A stretch of 5,000 nucleotides of DNA from Actinomycetota bacterium (GTDB lineage: Bacteria > Actinomycetota > Actinomycetes > S36-B12 > UBA5976): assembly GCA_016870945.1 (NCBI GenBank), contig VGAH01000019.1, positions 1 through 5,000 of the forward strand, given 5' to 3'. Of the stretch, positions 1 to 5,000 are shown piece after piece (position 1 is the stretch's first letter; the number at the start of each line of letters is the position of its first letter). The translations under genes and the position numbers were made by a program. The notes beneath the pieces are model-generated. The model saw only the letters and a list, made by a program, of their open reading frames with translations, was not told where the DNA came from and did not search any database.

Positions 1-166
1 CTTATTGCCGAAACTCGACGCCGGCATGTTGCCCAAGATGCAGGGGTGCCTAGACGCCCTGGCTAATGGTGCCGGCGAAACTCAAATCATCAATGCCGAT
101 ATTGACCAAGCAGGTTTCGTTTCAGCCGCAAAGGGCACTCGAGTCGGTACTTTGATTACCAAATGA
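1..166 (+). CDS. argB: Acetylglutamate kinase, C-terminal fragment (gene runs off the left edge)
   Basis: Only the last 54 codons are present, with the first full codon at position 2 and a TGA stop at 164-166. Acetylglutamate kinase phosphorylates N-acetyl-L-glutamate with ATP, the second step of arginine synthesis, in the cytoplasm. The fragment shows the family's late segment D-A-G-M-L-P-K-M (fragment residues 6-13), matching the conserved S/A-G-M-x-P-K-M of the nucleotide-binding lobe, and ends V-G-T-L-I-T-K, matching the usual terminal G-T-M/L-V/I. Between them the sequence departs from family consensus: the usual A-H-x-I-D-G-R reads T-Q-I-I-N-A-D, and the usual L-L-E-I-F-T-D-x-G reads F-V-S-A-A-K-G-T-R. 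The reading frame is intact on both sides, so a frameshift is unlikely. Position directly upstream of argD supports the call. The catalytic N-terminal part cannot be seen. Confidence 0.9.
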   Translation, partial: LLPKLDAGMLPKMQGCLDALANGAGETQIINADIDQAGFVSAAKGTRVGTLITK

Positions 167-168
167 GG
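165..168 (+). promoter_or_regulatory. Ribosome binding site for argD (GAGG)
   Basis: GAGG overlaps the argB TGA stop and sits 5 nt before the ATG at 174. It favours that start over the in-frame ATG at 222, which has no comparable Shine-Dalgarno sequence. The overlap with the upstream stop also suggests translational coupling of argB and argD. Confidence 0.6.
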
Positions 169-173
169 CACAT

Positions 174-1415
174 ATGAAATTGCCGAACCTAAGCCCCATA
201 CCGCCCTACGCACACAAGAACATGCCACGCACTACAGCAACCTGGCTTGATCGCTGGGATTCATCGCTTATGTCGTCTTATGCGACACCCAAAGTTGTTC
301 TAGAGAGCGGCCGCGGGGCACTGGTCTTTGACGTCGAAGGTAAGCAATACATCGACTTACTCGCGGGTATAGCCGTAAACGTTCTAGGCCATGCCCACCC
401 TGCTGTTGTGGCGGCCATAACCAAGCAGGCGAATCTGCTAGGTCATGTATCAAATCTCGCTGCCACACCCGTTGGCATCGAATTGGCCGAGTGTCTCTTG
501 GGGCACTTAAATTCAGATGGACGGGTGTTCTTCTGCAACTCAGGGGCTGAGGCCAACGAGGCAGCCTTCAAGCTCGCGCGCCTAACTGGCAAAGAAGCAG
601 TCGTATCTATGTCAGGCAGCTTTCATGGCCGCACCATGGGGGCGTTGTCACTTACTGGGCAACCTGCCAAGCGAGAGCCGTTTGAACCCTTGGTGCCAGG
701 TGTTCGATTCGCCGAGTTCGGTGATGCGAATTCGGTCAGTTCTCACATGACCTCAGAAGTTGGCGCGGTGTTTGTTGAGCCGATCCAAGGCGAGGCTGGC
801 GTTGTCGTGCCACCTCGAGATTTCTTGGCATCAGTGCAAAGGGCCACTCGTGCAAGCGGAGCCCTGTTGGTCGTAGACGAAGTGCAAAGCGGCATGGGCC
901 GCACAGGTTCGTGGTTTGCTTACCAAAACCCGTCGGTTGCCGAAGGTGAAATTGCGCCAGACGTGGTGACTTTGGCCAAAGGCCTTGGTGGGGGAATCCC
1001 CATCGGTGCATGCGTTGTGCTATCTGATACCGCCCCAAGGTTTAGCGCTGGCCAACACGGCTCGACCTTCGGTGCGAACCCGATTGCTTGTGCCGCAGCG
1101 CTAGCCGTCTTTGACACGGTTGATCGCGAAGATCTTCTGCCTCGCGCCGCCGCACTTGGGCAGACGATTAAAGCCCGCCTAAACGAAATCGCACCGAAAG
1201 TGAAAGAAGTCAGAGGGGTCGGGCTTCTACAAGGTGTGGTGCTAAAAGACGATTCGGCCAAAGAAGTCGAAACGCGCTGCTTGGCTGACGGGGTGTTACT
1301 CAACGCAGCCACCCCAAATGTGGTTCGCCTGGCCCCGCCCTTGGTCATTTCTGACGGTGAGCTCTCAGCCGCCCTAGACGTGCTGGTCACAGCCATAGAC
1401 AGGTCTGTCAAATGA
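174..1415 (+). CDS. argD: Acetylornithine aminotransferase
   Basis: A PLP-dependent class-III aminotransferase that converts N-acetylglutamate 5-semialdehyde plus glutamate to N2-acetylornithine (413 aa, cytoplasmic). Homologues can also act on succinyl-diaminopimelate precursors in lysine synthesis. Visible motifs: G-I-A-V-N-V-L-G-H (residues 65-73), the PLP-phosphate loop S-G-A-E-A-N-E (123-129), F-H-G-R-T (150-154), E-P-I-Q-G-E-A-G (202-209), D-E-V-Q with cofactor-contacting Asp235, L-A-K-G with the likely Schiff-base Lys269, H-G-S-T-F-G-A-N-P (295-303) and R-L-A-P-P-L (385-390). The body aligns end to end with actinobacterial ArgD. The N-terminus is about 20 residues longer than I recall for the mycobacterial enzyme; starting at the in-frame ATG at 222 (Met17) would give a typical 397 aa. 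I keep 174 because GAGG lies 5 nt upstream. The gene is 7 nt after argB and 22 nt before argR. Confidence 0.96.
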   Translation: MKLPNLSPIPPYAHKNMPRTTATWLDRWDSSLMSSYATPKVVLESGRGALVFDVEGKQYIDLLAGIAVNVLGHAHPAVVAAITKQANLLGHVSNLAATPVGIELAECLLGHLNSDGRVFFCNSGAEANEAAFKLARLTGKEAVVSMSGSFHGRTMGALSLTGQPAKREPFEPLVPGVRFAEFGDANSVSSHMTSEVGAVFVEPIQGEAGVVVPPRDFLASVQRATRASGALLVVDEVQSGMGRTGSWFAYQNPSVAEGEIAPDVVTLAKGLGGGIPIGACVVLSDTAPRFSAGQHGSTFGANPIACAAALAVFDTVDREDLLPRAAALGQTIKARLNEIAPKVKEVRGVGLLQGVVLKDDSAKEVETRCLADGVLLNAATPNVVRLAPPLVISDGELSAALDVLVTAIDRSVK

Positions 1416-1437
1416 CGTCTTCGCCAAATGGGGTCTC

Positions 1438-1914
1438 ATGCCACGCCAGTTAGCAGACACAGCGTTGGCCAGGCAGCGCGCGATCGTGCAGATTATTCGA
1501 AAGCACAAGGTCGCAAACCAACAAGACCTACAGAGACACTTAAAGAAGGCCGGGCATACCGTCACGCAAGCGACCCTTAGCCGCGACCTTGATGCGGTCG
1601 GGGCAAGAAAGTCAGGTACTGGGCGAGCGCGCAAGTACGTAATAGAAAAACCAAGCACCGAGGCCGGGGCAACGCTGCCGCCGCTTGGTCGACTATTGCT
1701 CGAGGTTGACCATGCCGGCAACCTGGTCGTGGCCAAAACCCCGCCCGGGGGCGCTCAACTACTCGCGGCAGAGGTCGATAAACGTGATCTTCGTGAGATT
1801 GTTGGCACCGTGGCAGGCGATGATTCGGTGCTAATCGTGACGCGAACACCGGCTTTGGCAAAGAAGTTCGCAAAAGACATAATCAAATTGGCTAATCAGC
1901 CATCGAGAAGGTAA
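1438..1914 (+). CDS. argR: Arginine repressor ArgR
   Basis: A transcriptional regulator of 158 aa, normal for the family. In the presence of arginine, ArgR hexamers bind ARG-box operators and repress arginine synthesis genes. The N-terminal winged helix-turn-helix spans about residues 10-70, with the recognition-helix signature T-Q-A-T-L-S-R-D-L (43-51). The C-terminal oligomerisation and arginine-binding domain spans about 85-155, with the family segments T-P-P-G-G-A-Q-L-L-A (101-110) and G-T-V-A-G-D-D-S (123-130); Asp128-Asp129 correspond to the conserved arginine-contacting acidic pair. The ATG at 1438 has only a weak GGGG (1430-1433) upstream; the ATG at 1428 is out of frame. Placement just before argG is typical of actinobacterial arg clusters, though here argD directly precedes it, with no argF. 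I saw no convincing ARG-box palindrome in the window, so its operator is presumably upstream of the cluster. Confidence 0.96.
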   Translation: MPRQLADTALARQRAIVQIIRKHKVANQQDLQRHLKKAGHTVTQATLSRDLDAVGARKSGTGRARKYVIEKPSTEAGATLPPLGRLLLEVDHAGNLVVAKTPPGGAQLLAAEVDKRDLREIVGTVAGDDSVLIVTRTPALAKKFAKDIIKLANQPSRR

Positions 1915-1919
1915 GGGGT
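1913..1919 (+). promoter_or_regulatory. Ribosome binding site for argG (AAGGGGT)
   Basis: A purine-rich AAGGGGT overlapping the argR TAA stop lies 9 nt before the TTG at 1929. An in-frame TAG at 1923-1925 excludes any earlier start, so this site supports TTG as the argG initiator. Confidence 0.55.
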
Positions 1920-1928
1920 AAATAGAAG

Positions 1929-3131
1929 TTGGCTAACAGAGTGGTACTCGCATATTCAGGTGGCCTTGACACCTCGGTTGCAATCGGATGGATCGCCGAA
2001 TCAACAGGGGCTGAAGTCATCGCCGTGGCAGCCGATGTCGGCCAAGGCGGCGAAGACATGGACATCATCAAGAAGCGTGCCCTCGAATGTGGTGCCGTCG
2101 AAGCAGAAGTTCTCGATCTAAAAGATGAATTTGCCGAAGATTTCTGCCTACCCGCACTGCGAGCCAACGCCTTATATATGGACAGATACCCACTCGTCTC
2201 AGCGCTCTCAAGGCCGCTGATCTCGAAGCACTTAGTCGAGGCTGCTGAGCGATATGACGCAGAGATCGTGGCGCACGGCTGCACAGGTAAAGGCAACGAC
2301 CAAGTGCGATTCGAAGTAAGCATCGCCGCACTTGCCCCACACCTACGCGTGATCGCCCCCGTTCGCGACTCTGACATGACTCGAGACAAAGCAATCGCCT
2401 TCGCTGAGGCAAATGGCCTGCCTATCGATGTCAACAAACGATCGCCGTTTTCGATTGACCAGAACGTCTGGGGTCGCGCCATCGAAACCGGCTTCTTAGA
2501 AGACATCTGGAACGCACCGACCGAAGAGATCTTCAGTTACACCTCAGCGCCAAATGCCCAAGCCGAGCCGGACGAGGTCGTAATCACCTTTGAAAAAGGC
2601 GTGCCAGTCGCACTCGATGGGCAAAAGATGTCAATGCTTCGAATCATCGAAGAGCTAAACCGCCGAGCCGGGGCAGCTGGCGTTGGGCGCATAGACATGG
2701 TCGAAGACAGGCTGGTTGGTATCAAGAGCCGCGAGGTCTATGAGGCCCCGGCCGCACTAGTGCTAATCGCTGCACACATGGAGCTTGAAAACGTCACTAC
2801 TGAGCGCGAGCTCGCGCGATTTAAGCGAGGTGTCGATCAACGCTGGTCTGAGTTGGTCTATGACGGCTTGTGGTTCTCGCCCTTAAAGTCGAGCCTGGAT
2901 TCATTCGTTGATTCCACCCAAGACGCAGTCTCAGGTGAGATCCGAGTGCGATTACACACGGGTCAAGCCGTAATCACCGGGCGAAAGAGCAGCGAAAGCC
3001 TTTACCGCTATGACTTGGCTACCTATGACAGCGAAGATGTCTATGACCAGTCGAAGGCAAAGGGCTTCATAGACATATTTGGCATGACGACTCGTCTAGC
3101 TGCGGAGCGTGATCGCCGTCGCGGCAAATGA
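1929..3131 (+). CDS. argG: Argininosuccinate synthase
   Basis: This enzyme condenses citrulline with aspartate using ATP to form argininosuccinate, AMP and pyrophosphate, the penultimate step of arginine synthesis (cytoplasmic, tetrameric in the family). At 400 aa it has normal length. The N-terminal ATP-pyrophosphatase P-loop A-Y-S-G-G-L-D-T-S is at residues 8-16. Other family blocks are A-L-Y-M-D-R-Y-P-L (81-89), the substrate-binding H-G-C-T-G-K-G-N-D-Q-V-R-F-E (116-129), S-P-F-S-I-D-Q-N-V-W-G-R (172-183), D-R-L-V-G-I-K-S-R-E (260-269) and Y-D-G-L-W-F-S-P-L-K (311-320). The initiator is TTG: an in-frame TAG just upstream blocks extension, and the next candidate, GTG at 1941, would clip the strand leading into the P-loop. 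The gene begins 14 nt after argR, and its last 23 nt overlap argH. All expected catalytic blocks are intact. Confidence 0.97.
   Translation: MANRVVLAYSGGLDTSVAIGWIAESTGAEVIAVAADVGQGGEDMDIIKKRALECGAVEAEVLDLKDEFAEDFCLPALRANALYMDRYPLVSALSRPLISKHLVEAAERYDAEIVAHGCTGKGNDQVRFEVSIAALAPHLRVIAPVRDSDMTRDKAIAFAEANGLPIDVNKRSPFSIDQNVWGRAIETGFLEDIWNAPTEEIFSYTSAPNAQAEPDEVVITFEKGVPVALDGQKMSMLRIIEELNRRAGAAGVGRIDMVEDRLVGIKSREVYEAPAALVLIAAHMELENVTTERELARFKRGVDQRWSELVYDGLWFSPLKSSLDSFVDSTQDAVSGEIRVRLHTGQAVITGRKSSESLYRYDLATYDSEDVYDQSKAKGFIDIFGMTTRLAAERDRRRGK
3109..3131 (+). other. 23-nt argG/argH overlap containing the argH GTG start
   Basis: The end of argG and the beginning of argH share these bases in different frames. 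In the argH frame a TAG lies at 3097-3099, and after GTG 3109 there is no further ATG, GTG or TTG before the conserved L-W-G-G-R-F segment, so this is the only ordinary start. GGAG at 3104-3107 is only 1 nt from the GTG, too close for normal spacing. Initiation is probably coupled to ribosomes finishing argG. The ATG at 3128-3130 on the argG stop is not in the argH frame. Confidence 0.7.
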
Positions 3132-4551
3132 GGCAGGCAAGTTATGGGGTGGTCGATTTCAAGGTGGCCTAGCGCCTGAAACATTCGCACTATCTGTCTC
3201 AACGGCGGTTGATTGGCGCCTGGCCCTCTATGACTTGTCGCAGACGAAGGCTTACGCGGCTGAACTAACTCGTCTAGGGGTAATCAAGCCGGTGCAAGCC
3301 GAAGCCATTGAGCGGGCGATCGGGCAGATGCAAGAACAGATCGCAAGTGGTGCGATCGTGCCGGCCGCAACAGACGAAGACGTTCACTCGGTAATCGAGC
3401 GCGAATTGGTCGCGCGCGTTGGTGAGTTCGGCAGCTTGGTGCGCACTGGCCGAAGCCGCAACGACCAAGTCGCCACCGATTTCAGGCTCTATTGCCGCGG
3501 GGCTGCTCGCGAGATCGCGGGGCAACTTGCCAATTTGGTCGCAGCATTAATCGCGCAGGCCAATAAGCACGTTGATTCGGTTATGCCCGGCTACACGCAT
3601 TTGCAACGCGCCCAACCCGTCTCACTAGCTCAAGTACTCGGCCGACATGTAATTTCTTTCTTACGGGACGGGGTCAGGCTGCAAGCAGCTGAAGCTTCTG
3701 CAGATGAACTGCCGCTTGGTTCGGCGGCACTGGCAGGCAGCGGTTTTGATCTCGATGTGAATCGCTTGGCAGGGTTGCTGGGCTTTTCGAAAGTGGCGAG
3801 TAACTCGGTTGACGCAGTAACCAGCAGGGATTTCGCGGTTGATCTGGCATATGCAAACGCGATGATCGGTGTGCATCTCTCACAACTGGCCGAAGACATC
3901 ATCTTGTGGGTAAGTGCCGAGTTCGGGTTCGCCAAGTTAGACGACGCTTTCTCGACGGGCTCTTCGATCATGCCGCAAAAGAAGAACCCAGACGTGGCTG
4001 AACTTGCTAGGGGTAAGTCAGCCGGGTTGATTGGCGATCTCACCAGTTTGTTGGTGCTACTTAAAGGTCTACCTAGTGCTTACAACCGTGACCTTCAAGA
4101 AGACAAGCAGGCTGTCTTTAGCGGCGTTGATTCCTTGTTAGTCACGTTGCCTGCGATGAGTGGCTTGGTGCGCACTCTCGAATTTGATGTGCCTGCGATG
4201 GCGGCGCATGCGGGTGCGAATCACTCGCTGGCTACCGAATTGGCCGACTGGTTCGTAGGTGCTGGGGTGAGTTTTGCTAATGCGCACGCGGTCACTGGGC
4301 GTCTGGTGCAACGAGCTGAATCTCGTGGTAAGGACGTGACTGGTTTGACTGCAGCTGATCTCGAAGGCGCCCTCGAACCGGATATGCCTCGTGCCACTGA
4401 AGTCGCAAAGGCGCTAGCAAAGTTTTCAGCCAAGTCTGCGGTTGCCGCACGCAAGACACCAAGTGGCACCTCGGCGTCGTCAGTGCGGGCGCAGCTTGCC
4501 GCTTCTGAAATGGCATTAAGAGATTTGCAAGCGTTCGCGAGCCCTGCGTGA
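3109..4551 (+). CDS. argH: Argininosuccinate lyase
   Basis: This enzyme splits argininosuccinate into arginine and fumarate, the last step of the pathway. It belongs to the fumarase/aspartase superfamily and acts as a cytoplasmic homotetramer. Visible motifs in the 480-aa product: L-W-G-G-R-F (12-17), D-E-D-V-H-S (89-94), T-G-R-S-R-N-D-Q-V-A-T-D (113-124), G-Y-T-H-L-Q-R-A-Q-P (161-170) with the likely catalytic-base His164, N-S-V-D-A-V-T-S-R-D (232-241), and the superfamily signature G-S-S-I-M-P-Q-K-K-N-P-D (284-295) carrying the catalytic serine loop (S285/S286). Y-N-R-D-L-Q-E-D-K (325-333) follows. Length is close to the usual 460-480 aa. The start is GTG inside argG. The stop overlaps the tyrS start (GTGA). 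Alanine codon choice differs from argG, with many more GCG, most clearly after residue 300. Confidence 0.97.
   Translation: MIAVAANEAGKLWGGRFQGGLAPETFALSVSTAVDWRLALYDLSQTKAYAAELTRLGVIKPVQAEAIERAIGQMQEQIASGAIVPAATDEDVHSVIERELVARVGEFGSLVRTGRSRNDQVATDFRLYCRGAAREIAGQLANLVAALIAQANKHVDSVMPGYTHLQRAQPVSLAQVLGRHVISFLRDGVRLQAAEASADELPLGSAALAGSGFDLDVNRLAGLLGFSKVASNSVDAVTSRDFAVDLAYANAMIGVHLSQLAEDIILWVSAEFGFAKLDDAFSTGSSIMPQKKNPDVAELARGKSAGLIGDLTSLLVLLKGLPSAYNRDLQEDKQAVFSGVDSLLVTLPAMSGLVRTLEFDVPAMAAHAGANHSLATELADWFVGAGVSFANAHAVTGRLVQRAESRGKDVTGLTAADLEGALEPDMPRATEVAKALAKFSAKSAVAARKTPSGTSASSVRAQLAASEMALRDLQAFASPA
4548..4551 (+). other. GTGA stop/start overlap of argH and tyrS
   Basis: The argH TGA (4549-4551) overlaps the tyrS GTG (4548-4550). 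This is a classic arrangement for termination-reinitiation and indicates that the two genes share a transcript. Whether tyrS also has its own promoter inside argH cannot be judged from the sequence. Confidence 0.75.
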
Positions 4552-5000
4552 GCGCGATCTGGCAAGAGCTCAATGAACGCGGCCTGGTGGCACAAAGCAC
4601 AGATGCAGACACTTTGTCTAAAGCGCTTAACTCAAGTTCAGTCGTGTTTTACGTCGGCTTTGACCCGACGGCACCAAGTTTGCACGTCGGCAACCTGGTG
4701 CAGATCCTTACCGCCAAGCGATTACAACTGGCCGGGCACAAACCGCTCTTAATCGTCGGCGGTGCAACCGGCCTAATTGGCGACCCCAAGCCGAACTCAG
4801 AGCGGGCGCTCGTCGATGTTGAAACCGTCAACGCGTGGGTAAGCCGCCTTGAGAAGCAGTTACGGGTGTTCTTTAACTTCGAAGGCCCGAATGCAGCGAG
4901 TGTGGTTAATAACCTGGACTGGACGAAAGACCTTGGCACTTTGAGCTTCTTGCGTGATATCGGCAAGCACTTCAGCGTTAATCGCATGCTAGATCGTGAG
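4548..5000 (+). CDS. tyrS: Tyrosyl-tRNA synthetase, N-terminal part (gene runs off the right edge)
   Basis: The first 151 codons of a class I aminoacyl-tRNA synthetase that charges tRNA-Tyr with tyrosine. The N-terminus reads W-Q-E-L-N-E-R-G-L-V-A-Q-S-T (residues 5-18), typical of bacterial TyrS. It is followed by Y-V-G-F-D-P-T-A-P-S-L (35-45), forming the start of the tyrosine/ATP pocket, the HIGH-class motif as H-V-G-N (46-49), then A-G-H-K-P, G-G-A-T-G-L-I-G-D-P and the S-E-R element. N-N-L-D-W-T and F-L-R-D-I-G-K-H-F-S-V-N-R-M-L follow up to the edge. The GTG start at 4548 shares GTGA with the argH stop and has a weak GCGAG about 6 nt upstream, implying translational coupling. The KMSKS-like loop and the C-terminal S4 tRNA-binding domain lie outside the window. 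The second position-4 residue of HIGH is Asn rather than the usual His. Confidence 0.95.
   Translation, partial: MSAIWQELNERGLVAQSTDADTLSKALNSSSVVFYVGFDPTAPSLHVGNLVQILTAKRLQLAGHKPLLIVGGATGLIGDPKPNSERALVDVETVNAWVSRLEKQLRVFFNFEGPNAASVVNNLDWTKDLGTLSFLRDIGKHFSVNRMLDRE

Noticed and set aside
1..166. A frameshift in argB explaining the odd C-terminus
   Set aside because: The frame carrying G-M-L-P-K-M is the same one that ends V-G-T-L-I, and the other frames between them do not give the missing consensus residues.
920..1411. A 163-codon open frame on the minus strand within argD
   Set aside because: Antisense to conserved argD sequence, low complexity, no motif and no independent signals; a shadow frame.
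1416..1437. A possible promoter or ArgR operator before argR
   Set aside because: Only 22 nt are available. I see no -10/-35 pair and no inverted TGAAT/ATTCA-like half-sites.
1892..2506. A 204-codon open frame on the minus strand within argG
   Set aside because: It lies fully opposite the strongly conserved argG (and the end of argR). Its translation is Ser/Ala/Arg-rich with no recognisable domain, as expected of a shadow frame in a codon-biased gene.
2804..2817. A perfect 14-bp palindrome, GCGCGAGCTCGCGC
   Set aside because: It lies inside argG and encodes the family-conserved segment E-R-E-L-A-R. It has no loop or T-run and does not resemble an AT-rich ARG box, so coding constraint and chance explain it.
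3630..4043. Overlapping minus-strand open frames within argH (up to 137 codons)
   Set aside because: Several mutually overlapping frames opposite the lyase signature region, with no family resemblance; shadows of argH.
4649..4987. A 112-codon minus-strand open frame over the right end
   Set aside because: The plus strand here clearly encodes TyrS motifs (HVGN, G-G-A-T-G-L-I-G-D-P), so the antisense frame is a shadow.
1..5000. A defence island, mobile element, CRISPR array or novel system
   Set aside because: Nearly every base belongs to conserved arginine-pathway genes or tyrS. There are no repeats, transposase motifs or unassigned stretches longer than 22 nt.

Overview
The window is a single, tightly packed run of co-directional (+ strand) genes for arginine biosynthesis, ending in the start of a tyrosyl-tRNA synthetase gene. 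The order is argB (3' end only), argD, argR, argG, argH, tyrS (5' part only). Protein sequences, gene order and a mid-50s percent G+C (estimated by eye) point to an actinobacterium. Gaps of 22 nt or less, gene overlaps and the use of TTG and GTG starts suggest a compact genome, perhaps a small-genome aquatic actinobacterium of the Microbacteriaceae/Luna or a related group. That lineage guess is inference only.

Layout: argB C-terminus 1-166; 7-nt gap; argD 174-1415; 22-nt gap; argR 1438-1914; 14-nt gap; argG 1929-3131 (TTG start); 23-nt overlap; argH 3109-4551 (GTG start); 4-nt GTGA overlap; tyrS from 4548 off the right edge. Almost every base is coding. No intergenic space is large enough for an independent promoter plus terminator, and I see no tRNA, rRNA, mobile element, CRISPR array or clear terminator. 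Expression is therefore probably polycistronic from a promoter upstream of the window, presumably before argC.

How the genes work together: ArgB phosphorylates N-acetylglutamate and ArgD transaminates the later semialdehyde to N-acetylornithine. After deacetylation (ArgJ or ArgE, outside the window) and carbamoylation (ArgF), ArgG joins citrulline to aspartate and ArgH releases arginine and fumarate. ArgR is the arginine-sensing repressor of the pathway. The ornithine carbamoyltransferase gene argF, which classically lies between argD and argR in actinobacterial clusters, is not there.

I found no previously undescribed system; this is core metabolism. The points worth a second look are the missing argF, a non-canonical ArgB C-terminus where arginine feedback residues normally lie, the forced 23-nt argG/argH overlap, an HVGN version of the HIGH motif in TyrS, and a change in alanine codon choice between argG and argH.
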